A DNA stretch of 33,409 nt. Origin: Bradyrhizobium viridifuturi (GTDB taxonomy: Bacteria; Pseudomonadota; Alphaproteobacteria; Rhizobiales; Xanthobacteraceae). Shown here in pieces: positions 14,593-22,591 of the stretch (within the stretch, counting starts at the first letter, position 1; the number at the start of each line of letters is the position of its first letter). A program made the position numbers and the translations under genes. Under the pieces are notes generated by a model. That model was not told the DNA's origin. It saw only the letters and a program-made list of their open reading frames with translations, and did not search any database. The stretch spans positions 1-33,409 of the forward strand of contig NZ_LGTB01000065.1 in NCBI RefSeq assembly GCF_001238275.1, read 5' to 3'.

Positions 14593-15105
14593 TCATTTCT
14601 TCATCATGCTCCCATCTGCCGCTGAAGCTTTCGGCGCGACGGGTCCTGTCGAGGCGGCGCCAAGCACGTCGAACGAAACAGTAATCTTTCCCGCTTTCTC
14701 GAACTCGAGCGTCATTGGCACAGCTGTTCCTTTCTTCATCTTCGCCTTGAGGTTCGACAGGGTCAGATGAATACCGTGAGGCGCCAATACCACCTTGTCA
14801 CCGGGAGAGATCGTCACTCCTCCGGCAACAGGGTTTAAGGTCAGTCCGCCCCCGACCATGCTACTTTGCTGGATTTGAAGCTTTTCGGCGATATCGGTCG
14901 CGCCTCCGATCAAGCGGTCCGGCACAGTCCCCTTGTTTTCGATCGTGACATAACTACTCGCCAATTCTGCACCGCGCGGCGCCGCGCGGCTCCAAGCTTG
15001 TGAAATGACAAGATCACCTGCCTTCACTTCCTGCGCTTGCAGAGGCAGGCTTTGAAGTGCACCAGCAAGAAGCAAGAACGCGACGAGATGTCCGCTGACT
15101 TTCAC
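14593..15105 (-). CDS. PCuAC-family periplasmic protein with degenerate copper site
   Basis: A 170-residue protein with a signal peptide (about residues 1-24, ending LQAQ) and a PCuAC (DUF461) beta-barrel: AWSRAAPRGAELASSYVTIE at the start and PHGIHLTLSNLK near the end. PCuAC proteins carry copper to cytochrome oxidase using H-x10-M-x21-H-x-M. Here, by hand alignment, the first His is Q79, the Met is L90 and the last Met is T115; only H113 remains, with M83 possibly contributing. Copper delivery is therefore doubtful. The start is a GTG at 15105 with AGGGAGG six bases before it. It lies between the two OpgC genes on the same strand, an unusual setting for a copper chaperone. Confidence 0.85.
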   Translation of the reverse strand: MKVSGHLVAFLLLAGALQSLPLQAQEVKAGDLVISQAWSRAAPRGAELASSYVTIENKGTVPDRLIGGATDIAEKLQIQQSSMVGGGLTLNPVAGGVTISPGDKVVLAPHGIHLTLSNLKAKMKKGTAVPMTLEFEKAGKITVSFDVLGAASTGPVAPKASAADGSMMKK

Positions 15106-15134
15106 TGTTCCCTCCCTTTAGCGACCCGGTACCG

Positions 15135-16406
15135 TCACAATGTTCTTGACAGCATTGGAGCGCTCTCGCTCCCAACCGTCGCCCACTTGTACCAGGTGAA
15201 CGTTTGCGCAACGCAGTACATGACCAGAAGGCCGCCGACGCCCACGATGAAATGCAGCGCGGCGCCCGCATCAAGCTCCATCAGAAGCGCGTAGCCAGCA
15301 AATGACAGGGCGACCCCGAGTGCGAAAATCTGAAGGGAATATTGCCCGCACAGGATCAGGGGCCGGGCAAAGGGCGACTTCAATCCCGCCCAGTCGTTCC
15401 GCACGAATCGCAGTACAACGACCGTCAGTGCCAGGAAGTGCGCCAACCTCAGGATATCGAAATCGGTCTTGTTGATCGGGTAGATTGCGCGCGACAACCA
15501 CGCTGGGATGAAATCCTCCAGCCGAGGGAAATGCCAGGTGAAGGTGACAAAGAGCGCCGCGCAAAGATAGGCGACGGCCAGCCAGAAAGTGAGCCGCGTA
15601 TCTAGAATCGCGATCAATCGCCGTCCGCCGCCGAGAGCACACCAGGCGCCGAAGACGAAGAGCAACTGCCAGGCGCATGGATTGAATGACCAGAAGCCGT
15701 CTCGATAGGTCGACAGGTGAAGGTCGTACCGGATGGTGAGGATGTAGAACAGGATCGAGGCTGCCAGCGGAAGATCGCGATGCAATCGCGCAAGCAGGAA
15801 GACCAGCGGCAGGAAGGCCATCAACACGATATAGAGCGGCAGAACATCCATGTTCAGCGGACGAAATCGCAGGAGCAGTGTCTGGATCATCACAGCTCCT
15901 GGATCCCCGAAGAAATCCGCGACTTCCATCTCATGAATGTAAAATGATGGCTTGTTTGAAACTGCCACGACGCAAGCGATCTCCGCCATAAGGACCAGGA
16001 AGAGCAGCAGATGTGCGGTGTAGATCTGCCAGATCCGCCGCAGCACACGTGCGGTCCCGATCACGAACCCAGACTCGAACGTTGCCCTGCCGTAGACCAG
16101 CGCGGCGGTGAAGCCGGAAATGAAAATGAAGAGTTCCGCGGCGTCGCTAAAGCCGTAATTTCTGATCGTGAGCCAGGTCAAATGGTCGGGCGAAACGTGG
16201 TCGATATAGATCATCCAGAGCGCCAGCCCACGAAAGAGGTCGAGCCGCAATTCCCGCTTGCCGCTCGCAACGACAAAAAGCGGCATCGAGACTGCCGACG
16301 CCGAAAGGATGCCTGTCGCGACCGGGTCCACCTTGCCCGTTGCGGAAGCTCCGGCGACCCCATCGGCAATCGATGCAAATCCGGCTTGATCAATACGAGG
16401 CATCAT
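15135..16406 (-). CDS. opgC: OpgC-type membrane acyltransferase (second copy)
   Basis: A 423-residue paralogue of the protein at 13336-14523. It shares the hallmarks LRLDLFRGLALWMIYIDHV, NYGFSDAAELFIFISGF and YPINKTDFDILRLAHFLALT, and differs by a 45-residue Ala/Ser-rich N-terminal extension before the first helix. The frame can begin at 16427 or 16439, but GAGGA lies four bases before the ATG at 16406 (seven before a second ATG at 16403), so I start there. It probably begins the transcript that continues into the PCuAC-like gene and the first OpgC. A 15-bp dyad lies about 80 bp upstream. Confidence 0.9.
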   Translation of the reverse strand: MMPRIDQAGFASIADGVAGASATGKVDPVATGILSASAVSMPLFVVASGKRELRLDLFRGLALWMIYIDHVSPDHLTWLTIRNYGFSDAAELFIFISGFTAALVYGRATFESGFVIGTARVLRRIWQIYTAHLLLFLVLMAEIACVVAVSNKPSFYIHEMEVADFFGDPGAVMIQTLLLRFRPLNMDVLPLYIVLMAFLPLVFLLARLHRDLPLAASILFYILTIRYDLHLSTYRDGFWSFNPCAWQLLFVFGAWCALGGGRRLIAILDTRLTFWLAVAYLCAALFVTFTWHFPRLEDFIPAWLSRAIYPINKTDFDILRLAHFLALTVVVLRFVRNDWAGLKSPFARPLILCGQYSLQIFALGVALSFAGYALLMELDAGAALHFIVGVGGLLVMYCVAQTFTWYKWATVGSESAPMLSRTL

Positions 16407-16477
16407 CTCGTCCTCGCTCCTGGTCATCAAGAACAGCAAGCCAACAGGCGACTACACTACAGTCCCGCTCCCCGACT

Positions 16478-16492
16478 CGATATGTCATATCG
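16478..16492. promoter_or_regulatory. 15-bp dyad upstream of the second opgC
   Basis: CGATATG-T-CATATCG is a perfect inverted repeat with seven-base arms, centred about 79 bp before the chosen opgC start. Its length and symmetry suggest an operator for a dimeric repressor or activator. No regulator gene lies next to it. Confidence 0.4.
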
Positions 16493-16818
16493 GAGGTAAT
16501 CCGGGCCAATCTTGCCAGCACACGGCTGCGGAAATACTCAAATTGCCAAGGCGCATACGGTGGCTTTCTCAACCAAAGTGTTCGGCGCGGTCGGTGACCT
16601 TCCGGTCTCCCAAGATGGTTCGGGCGCCTGGAGCCGTTCGACGGTAGCCGACGTTGCGGCATGATGAGAGTACAGGCGCGGAGAACGCGCTTCCCATGCC
16701 GGCAGATAGAAGATCGCAGCCAGTGATGCTCATCATGGAGCTCCCAATCTGGTGATGATTTCGTAGCCGAAAATCGACTTTGGACACTCCAACGGTTAGC
16801 GCACTGGCCCCCCCCTCC

Positions 16819-16962
16819 TCTCATCACTGAAGCGAAAAGAACGCCGATCTCAGCCCCGCCCAGCACCAGCACCGCCGGGTTGGTCTTGGTTTGCAAAAGG
16901 GTCAGCAGGACACCCGTAGCGACCGCAGCCGTTTCCAGCCCGGAGACCGCGGACTTTGCCAA
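16819..16962 (-). pseudogene. possible C-terminal remnant of a ChrA-type chromate transporter
   Basis: About 48 residues end with LLTLLQTKTNPAVLVLGGAE followed by IGVLFASV. This resembles the last helix pair of ChrA transporters, which end in a pattern like N-P-x-x-L-x-L-G-G-x-x-G-L-L. The rest of a transporter (normally about 400 residues) is absent and the frame upstream has no start, so it would be a fragment. The match is short and hydrophobic, so it may be coincidental. Confidence 0.3.
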
Positions 16963-17090
16963 GGTGAAGCACCCGGCCAGTGGAAACCGGTGCGAGCCCC
17001 CGCTGGATCGACGTTCGCCTGGTCACGTCTCGAACCTCGACCAAAACCGGCCGACTGCGAATGTTATTCAAATGCGACGTCTCGGAGGGC

Positions 17091-17110
17091 ATGTTGATCA
17101 AGATCAACAT
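17091..17110. promoter_or_regulatory. perfect FNR/FixK box without an intact neighbour gene
   Basis: ATGTTGATCAAGATCAACAT is a perfect dyad containing TTGAT-N4-ATCAA, the full FNR/FixK consensus (17094-17107). A class II start would fall near 17142 on the plus strand or 17059 on the minus strand. Neither side carries a recognisable intact gene: moeA ends at 17521 on the opposite strand and opgC begins 690 bp away. Confidence 0.65.
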
Positions 17111-17520
17111 CGCGCGCTTGTTATTTTGCGACAGCCAGCTCCGTGAAATCCCGGTCTGCCGCGTGCATGGCGGCGAGGCGCAGCAAAATGGAAGGATAGC
17201 AGCGTATCGGAGTTCTCGTCGAACTCCCGCAAGTCTTGCGAGAAAAGGGCCAGGACCCGGCGATGATTATCGCAAGGGCCGGCATCAACCCCGGCTGCTT
17301 CGCAACCCGGAAAACTCCCTCTCCTTCGTCGAGCTCGACCGGCTTCTTATGGGCTGCGTGGCTGCGACAAAATGTCGGCATTTCGGACTTCTGGTTGGGC
17401 AGAGATCGGCGACCCTCAATCCGCCCCCTCGGCCTTGCCTCGCCAATTGCTGCCATCAGTTTATCCGCACCTCTCGATTGAATTGCAGGATCAAACCGCT
17501 GACAAGCTAACAGCCCCCGA

Positions 17521-18795
17521 TTATGCGTGTCCTTCGAGAGGCCGCCATCGTATCTTGTCGCCGCGTGCGACGGCCTCGGACTCGGGCGCTATCACGACGA
17601 AACCAGTGGCACAACTGAGCTGATGCAGCCTGCCGGAATTGGCGCCCGGCAACAGTTCAATCAGAGGAAACCCGTCAGCATCCCCGCGCTGCACGGCGGG
17701 AAGGTAGGTTGTGCGGCCCGGCTGCCCCCTCCAGTCGAAGTTTGCAATTGCGGCGCGCTCAACTGCGCAACCTGACTTGATCCCGGCACGAGCACCGAGG
17801 ATCTGCTCGATCATGATCTTGAATGTCGTGAACAAGGCGCCCGGATTACCGGGGAGACCGACGTAGGTGGCGTCCGCGATCTTGCCGAGCACGAGCGGCT
17901 TGCCGGGCTTGATGGCGACCTTTCGAACCCACAGCCTGCCGCCGCAAAGCTGAAATGCATCCACCACGTGGTCTTCGTCGCCGACAGACACTCCGCCGGC
18001 ACTTAGGATCACATCGGCGCGCGCCGCGGCGGTCTGGAACACGGCCCGCAGACTCGACGGCCGGTCGATGCAGCTACCAAGGTCGATGATGTCGATCCAA
18101 GGCTTTGCGAGCAGACCGCGGAGAATGAAACGGTTGGCGTCGTAGATTTCGCCGGGCTGGATATTTTCGCCGGGCTGCCGAAGTTCCGAGCCCGTCGTGA
18201 ACATGGCCACCCGAAGCCTGCGAAGGACACGAACCCCGGGATAGCCGCAGGCTGCGGCGACGCCAACTTGCAACGGCCCCATGACCGTGCCGGCTTCGAT
18301 CAGGCTGTGACCCAACCCGACATCCTCGCCTCGTCGTCTGATATTGTCACCGGGGCGTGGCACGCGGGTGAATATGATGCTGTTGCCGTCGCGGCAGACC
18401 TCTTCCTGGGCGATGACGGCGTTGGCGCCCGCGGGGATTGGCGCGCCCGTCAGAATGCGAAACGCACCGCCCTTCCGCAGAACCGGACTTCCAACGGTGC
18501 GGCCGGCGGCAATGCTGCCGGTGACCTTCAGCCGGATTGGGACAAATTCGGGCAGGCTGGCTGTGTCGACAGCGTAGCCGTCCATAGCGCTGGTGTCGAA
18601 ACGCGGCAGCGGATCATCCGCCTTGATAGGCTCGGCCAGGACCCGTCCTGCCACTGCGGACAAATCGACTAGCTCTGTCTCCACGATAGGCTGCGCCTCG
18701 GCCAATCCGGTCGCTAGCGCATCCCTCACAGAAACGATCCCGCCCTTGGCAGGAGCCAGGCACGCGTCGTGCTGTGTCTGCAGCAAACTGGGCAT
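17521..18795 (-). CDS. moeA: molybdopterin molybdenumtransferase MoeA
   Basis: A 424-residue enzyme that inserts molybdate into adenylylated molybdopterin. Motifs in order are D67-T-S-A-M-D-G-Y-A-V76, GSIAAG, ILTGAPIPAGANAVI, GDNIRRRGEDV, TTGSEL, GEIYDANR, LSAGGVSVGDED, KPGKP and GLPGNP, covering the MoeA domains in the usual order and length. The start is the ATG at 18795, with GGAGG four bases before it; a TTG at 18819 is less likely. It follows the DUF2478 gene by 25 bp and ends the nar unit, so it should supply molybdenum cofactor for NarG. Confidence 0.96.
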   Translation of the reverse strand: MPSLLQTQHDACLAPAKGGIVSVRDALATGLAEAQPIVETELVDLSAVAGRVLAEPIKADDPLPRFDTSAMDGYAVDTASLPEFVPIRLKVTGSIAAGRTVGSPVLRKGGAFRILTGAPIPAGANAVIAQEEVCRDGNSIIFTRVPRPGDNIRRRGEDVGLGHSLIEAGTVMGPLQVGVAAACGYPGVRVLRRLRVAMFTTGSELRQPGENIQPGEIYDANRFILRGLLAKPWIDIIDLGSCIDRPSSLRAVFQTAAARADVILSAGGVSVGDEDHVVDAFQLCGGRLWVRKVAIKPGKPLVLGKIADATYVGLPGNPGALFTTFKIMIEQILGARAGIKSGCAVERAAIANFDWRGQPGRTTYLPAVQRGDADGFPLIELLPGANSGRLHQLSCATGFVVIAPESEAVARGDKIRWRPLEGHA

Positions 18796-18820
18796 TTTGC
18801 CTCCGCAACGACTGTTCAAT

Positions 18821-19411
18821 TCAGCCAGTCGCCGGCAACGGCTCTTGCGCTACCGCAACGGGAAATCTTCTGTTGAGCCAGTCCAAGGCTGCGGATAGGT
18901 CACTGGAAAGTTCCAACTCCAAGCCGCCGGAAAACCTGCGCCACGCATCGAGGTTTCGGACCGGCACTCCGATGATAACGGGGACACCGCGATCGACCGC
19001 GATCGCGACCAGATCAAGTAAACCGCGGCCTTCAGCCTCCACCTTGCCGAACTTGTTCAGGATCAACAATTCGGAGGCAGTATCGAGCGAGCGCGCGACT
19101 TGCGCATTCACCTCAGCAAGCGCCGCAGCGTCAAGACGGCACCCGCTGGCGCCGGGCCCACGATCTTCGAACAGATTTGTCCGCAGTCCGGTTGTGAGTT
19201 CTTCAAGCGCCACGTTACAATGACGGGACAAATCGGGGCAGATCGAATGCTGGAGTACCCCGGCAATCCGAAGCCCGCGTTTGCGGCACTCTGTGACGAG
19301 TCCTTCGAAGGTCAATTGAGGGTAGGCTTCGTCGGCATACACGATCGCGACCAAATCCTGCCGGGTTTGCTCGCCCGGGCTACGCGGCGGGGCGGAATGC
19401 TGCGCATACAT
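18821..19411 (-). CDS. DUF2478-type protein
   Basis: A 196-residue cytoplasmic protein of the DUF2478 type, recognised by the N-terminal strand DLVAIVYADE, the RGLRIAGVLQH segment, a C-R-L-D turn (GASGCRLDAAALAEV) and LLILNKFGKVEAEGRGLLD in place of a nucleotide-binding Walker B-like region. No standard P-loop is seen. The family often neighbours molybdenum-cofactor or molybdate genes; its function is unproven. The ATG at 19411 overlaps the end of the moaB gene by 32 bp and has AGAGG about eight bases upstream. Its position between moaB and moeA points to molybdenum handling. Confidence 0.8.
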   Translation of the reverse strand: MYAQHSAPPRSPGEQTRQDLVAIVYADEAYPQLTFEGLVTECRKRGLRIAGVLQHSICPDLSRHCNVALEELTTGLRTNLFEDRGPGASGCRLDAAALAEVNAQVARSLDTASELLILNKFGKVEAEGRGLLDLVAIAVDRGVPVIIGVPVRNLDAWRRFSGGLELELSSDLSAALDWLNRRFPVAVAQEPLPATG

Positions 19412-19919
19412 CTGGATTTACCTCTATCCGTCGCGCCCCGATCAGGTCGAGGCAGTAAGGTACGGCGGGAAACACCGCCTTCAGGCAGACATCGATTGCC
19501 GAGGGTCGTCCCGGCAGATTGATGATGAGGCACTTTCCGCGCGTGCCGGCGGTCTGCCGGGAGAGAATGGCCGTCGGCACCTGCTCCAGACTGATCCGGC
19601 GCATCAGTTCGCCAAAGCCTTCCAGTTCGCGCGCGATGACCATCCGCGTCGCCTCAGGCGTCAGGTCCCGCGGCGCCGGTCCGGTGCCGCCGGTGGTCAG
19701 GATCAGGTCGCAGCCTTCTTGCTCCACCATATCGATCAGCGCTCGCGCCACGCTATCGGTGCCGTCGGGCACGATCCTGACGATGGCCACCCAGTTTGAC
19801 CGCATCACCCTGTCAAGGAAGTCGTTAATTGCCTTGCCGCTGATATCTTCATACTCACCGCCGCTGACGCGGTCCGATATCGTTAGAATGCCGATGCGCG
19901 CGAGCCGATTGTCCGCCAT
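19380..19919 (-). CDS. moaB: MoaB/Mog family molybdopterin adenylyltransferase
   Basis: A 179-residue protein that activates molybdopterin with AMP before MoeA inserts molybdenum. The family signature reads IGILTISDRVSGGEYEDISG at the N-terminus and TTGGTGPAPRDLTPEAT at about residues 75-91, with INLPGRPSA near the end. The start is the ATG at 19919: GGAGGG lies five bases upstream and overlaps the carbonic anhydrase stop region. The longer open frame into the carbonic anhydrase gene is a shadow. MoaB and Mog cannot be separated by eye. It is coupled to the carbonic anhydrase gene and overlaps the DUF2478 gene. Confidence 0.93.
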   Translation of the reverse strand: MADNRLARIGILTISDRVSGGEYEDISGKAINDFLDRVMRSNWVAIVRIVPDGTDSVARALIDMVEQEGCDLILTTGGTGPAPRDLTPEATRMVIARELEGFGELMRRISLEQVPTAILSRQTAGTRGKCLIINLPGRPSAIDVCLKAVFPAVPYCLDLIGARRIEVNPDVCAAFRPAA

Positions 19920-19920
19920 G

Positions 19921-20649
19921 TCAGCCCTCCTCGAAAAGCTGCGATTCCGGCATCGATAGGCCTGAAAACGCTTCCTCGGCGTGGCGCCGAACCATGGTGA
20001 TCGGTTCGGCGAACCCCGCATAGTCGCCTTCCCGATCGAGTTGCTCGGCCTGGTCGAGCGAGGACAGTTTCAACCCGAGATCGCGCAAGAGGCCGTCGCC
20101 AAGGCCATAGATCCAGCCGTGGACCGTGATCGGCTGTTGGCGTTGCCAGGCTCCACGTAAAATCGGCGTCGCTGCGACCCGTCTCAGCTGGAGTTCGACG
20201 TTCAACTCACAGGCACGGTCAATTCTGGCCGCATCGCTTGGAAGCCGCGCCAGGTCGCCGGCGCACCGCCGACACATCTCCCGCACCGGCGCCAGCCAGT
20301 GATCGATCAAACCGCCAGCGCCCGGGGGCTCGAACGCGCGACGAATTCCCCCGCAGCCATAATGGCCACAGACGATGACGTGCCTCACCTCGAGCGTCTC
20401 GACCGCGAATTCCAACACCGACAGCAAATTCATGTCGCCGGTGTGAACGACATTGCCGACATTACGGTGCACGAACACCTCTCCGGGATCGAGACCGACG
20501 ATGTCATTGGCGGGAACGCGACTGTCCGAACAACCGAGCCACAGATACCGTGGCGCCTGCTGTTCGGCGAGCCGCCGGAAAAAATCGGGATCACTGCGGG
20601 TCTTACCCGCCGCCCAGGCCACGTTGCGGTCGAACAGCTCGTCGATCAT
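19921..20649 (-). CDS. beta-class carbonic anhydrase
   Basis: A 242-residue enzyme interconverting carbon dioxide and bicarbonate. Zinc ligands C40, H96 and C99 and the catalytic D42-R44 pair are all present (C-S-D-S-R and H-Y-G-C-G-G). There is no signal peptide, so it is cytoplasmic. The C-terminus (HGWIYGLGDGLLRDLGL) follows the usual beta-class pattern. The ATG at 20649 has a weak GGAG 12 bases upstream. Its location inside a nitrate respiration and molybdenum-cofactor operon is unusual. It might manage bicarbonate or pH during nitrate respiration, or it may simply share expression; neither can be shown here. Confidence 0.95.
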   Translation of the reverse strand: MIDELFDRNVAWAAGKTRSDPDFFRRLAEQQAPRYLWLGCSDSRVPANDIVGLDPGEVFVHRNVGNVVHTGDMNLLSVLEFAVETLEVRHVIVCGHYGCGGIRRAFEPPGAGGLIDHWLAPVREMCRRCAGDLARLPSDAARIDRACELNVELQLRRVAATPILRGAWQRQQPITVHGWIYGLGDGLLRDLGLKLSSLDQAEQLDREGDYAGFAEPITMVRRHAEEAFSGLSMPESQLFEEG

Positions 20650-20698
20650 CGTCGTCGGACGCTCCAGGCAACGCTGTCAGAGTTCACGGCGCGGGACC

Positions 20699-21034
20699 TC
20701 ACGAACAGCCTCCGCCGCCGCAGGTGCAGCCGGCATGGGCTGGCGGTTTGGGTGCCTCGTCTTTTGTCAGCGACCAGTTGATCATATAGATGAAGCATCC
20801 GATTCCCGGATCGTCGGCGCGCTCCACGACATTCATCAGGCCGAGCCAATCCTCATTGCCGGCGAGATTGGCAAAGCGACGGACGGCGCCGGAAGCATAT
20901 TCGCCGACGGTCTCTTCATATCGCCTGGCCGCCTCGTCCACGCGGGCGACCAGCACGAGGTCGTTGCAGGCGAGCAGCGTCTCGCTGGCGACCGCCTCCT
21001 CGCTGAAACCGCGAATGATGTCGCCAAGCTGCAT
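20699..21034 (-). CDS. small protein with Cys-Gly-rich tail, nar operon
   Basis: A 111-residue soluble protein I do not recognise as a named family. It is mostly helical and acidic for 85 residues and ends C-T-C-G-G-G-G-C-S, three cysteines spaced like a metal- or cluster-binding tail. It follows the parvulin gene by nine bases and precedes the carbonic anhydrase gene by 49. The ATG at 21034 has only a weak GAGCAAAG site, so coupling to the upstream gene is likely. The context suggests a maturation or metal-delivery role for NarGHI, which is speculation. Confidence 0.75.
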   Translation of the reverse strand: MQLGDIIRGFSEEAVASETLLACNDLVLVARVDEAARRYEETVGEYASGAVRRFANLAGNEDWLGLMNVVERADDPGIGCFIYMINWSLTKDEAPKPPAHAGCTCGGGGCS

Positions 21035-21043
21035 TTCTTTGCT

Positions 21044-21868
21044 CTACTGCAAGAGGGGCGACGACGCTGCGGCAAGCGCAACACCCAATATCTCGGCCCT
21101 GCCCGCCAACAGCGATACATACTGCGCCAAGGCGCGGTGGCGGACCTTGGTCGCGAGATAATCGGCGATACGATCGCGGACGAGCTCGAACGATAGTTCC
21201 TGTCCGGCGGCAAATTCGTCGAGCCGGATCACGTGGAAGCCATAGCGCGTCTCGGCAACCGCAAATTCTCCTGGCCGCATCCGCTGCAGCGCCATCTCGA
21301 ATTCCTTCACGGTCTGGCCGCGCGTCAACTGTCCGAGATGGCCGCCATTCTCGGCCGAGGTTTTGCAGTCGGACTCGGCACGCGCGAACTCGGCAAACAA
21401 AGCCGGATCGGATCTGACCGCACTGAGGATGGTATCCGCCTTGGCCCGGGCGGACGTCCGCGCCACGACATCGCGCTGGCGCGCGGCGATCAGAATATGG
21501 GCGGCCTCGTAGAGATCTCCCGAGCGAAAGCGCTCGCGGTTCTGCTCGTAGAAGCGTTGGCACGCGGCTTCGTCAGGCTCAGGCGTAACCACCTCGCGCT
21601 CGACCAATTCGCGCACTGCGGCTTCTTCCGGCGTCTCGCGACGTCCTTCCGGATCAGTCAATGGCTCGGCCTCGATGCCGAGACGCTGGGCTTCCTGCAA
21701 CAGCAGCTCACGCACGACCAGCGCTCGCGCCGCCGCCTGCCAGGCCAGGATCGGCTTTTCCGCCGGATGATTCTGCACCTCGCGGGCGATGACCTCACGC
21801 GGGATCACGGCACCATTGACACTGATGGTCTTCGGCTTCGGCAGGGTTTGGGTGACCGAGCAATCCAT
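21044..21868 (-). CDS. parvulin-type peptidyl-prolyl isomerase (PpiC/NifM-like)
   Basis: A 274-residue protein with an N-terminal helical region and a parvulin domain at about residues 117-225: EAAHILIAAR, ENGGHLGQLTRGQTVKEFE, and ETRYGFHVIRLDE. No signal peptide is present, so it acts in the cytoplasm, where NarG and NarH fold. Parvulins are found after narI in several nar operons and probably assist maturation; NifM plays a comparable role for nitrogenase. The ATG at 21868 lies three bases after the narI stop with GGAG six bases upstream, which implies coupling to narI. Confidence 0.9.
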   Translation of the reverse strand: MDCSVTQTLPKPKTISVNGAVIPREVIAREVQNHPAEKPILAWQAAARALVVRELLLQEAQRLGIEAEPLTDPEGRRETPEEAAVRELVEREVVTPEPDEAACQRFYEQNRERFRSGDLYEAAHILIAARQRDVVARTSARAKADTILSAVRSDPALFAEFARAESDCKTSAENGGHLGQLTRGQTVKEFEMALQRMRPGEFAVAETRYGFHVIRLDEFAAGQELSFELVRDRIADYLATKVRHRALAQYVSLLAGRAEILGVALAAASSPLLQ

Positions 21869-21871
21869 GGC

Positions 21872-22582
21872 CTACTCCGCGGGCTGCATTGGACGCGTGA
21901 CGTTACGGCTGCGAACCACCTGATAGCCGCGGCGACCGAGGTACCAGACTGGCGCGCTCCAGATGTGGACCAGCCGAGTGAATGGAAACAGCAGGAACAA
22001 AGTCATGCCGAGCACGAGGTGCGCCTTGAAGATCGGATGCACGTCCAGGATGTTGGCGGCAACGCCGGGCTGGAGCGTCACGATGCCTTGCGCCCATCCC
22101 ATGAACTTCACCATTTCATGGCCGTCGAGATGGCCGGACGAGACCGGAATGGTCGCCAGCCCCAGCAGCAACTGCGCAAACAGCAACAGCAGAATCGCGG
22201 TATCCCCGAAGGAGGAATTGGCACGAATGCGCGGATCGAACAGCCGCCGGTGCGTTAGCAGACTGATTCCGACGAGGCACATCAGGCCGGCAAGGCCACC
22301 GGCAACCATCGCCAGCATCTGCTTGAAGCTGTGCGAGACGCCGAGCATGTCGAACACCCAGATCGGGGTGAGCAAGCCGACGAAATGCCCGCCGAAGATC
22401 ACGAGAATACCGACATGGAACAGATTAGAGCCCCATATCAACTGCCGGCGCCGCAGCAATTGGCTCGAGCCCGTGCGCCAGGTGTATTGCTCGCGATCGA
22501 ACCGGAACAAGCTGCCGAAAAGGCACACCGTAAGGCAAAGATAGGGATACCAGCCAAATACGATCGAATTGAGCGTTTGCAT
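21872..22582 (-). CDS. narI: respiratory nitrate reductase gamma subunit (cytochrome b)
   Basis: A 236-residue membrane protein with five helices that oxidises quinol and passes electrons through two b haems to NarH. All four haem ligands are visible: H56 and H66 (LFHVGIL and GGHFVG) and H188 and H206 (KAHLVLGMTLFLLFPFTRLV then HIWS), at almost the same numbers as in E. coli NarI. Length is normal. AGGAG six bases before the ATG overlaps the stop of narJ. Confidence 0.97.
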   Translation of the reverse strand: MQTLNSIVFGWYPYLCLTVCLFGSLFRFDREQYTWRTGSSQLLRRRQLIWGSNLFHVGILVIFGGHFVGLLTPIWVFDMLGVSHSFKQMLAMVAGGLAGLMCLVGISLLTHRRLFDPRIRANSSFGDTAILLLLFAQLLLGLATIPVSSGHLDGHEMVKFMGWAQGIVTLQPGVAANILDVHPIFKAHLVLGMTLFLLFPFTRLVHIWSAPVWYLGRRGYQVVRSRNVTRPMQPAE

Positions 22583-22591
22583 GCTTCGCTC

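Larger units (their letters stand above)
16407..17520. other. 1.1-kb stretch without an intact gene
   Basis: It lies between the second opgC and the 3' end of moeA. It contains a 15-bp dyad (16478), a possible ChrA tail remnant (16819-16962), a run of eight C around 16807 and a perfect FNR/FixK box (17094). Fragments on the minus strand between 17121 and 17300 look protein-like in alternating frames (DLREFDENSDTLL, then LRLAAMHAADRDFTELAVAK), as if a gene had suffered frameshifts. I could not identify it. Confidence 0.5.

Noticed and set aside
16569..16787. A 72-codon minus-strand frame starting with GTG upstream of opgC
   Set aside because: There is no ribosome site and no recognisable motif, and it overlaps other equally poor frames in a decayed interval.
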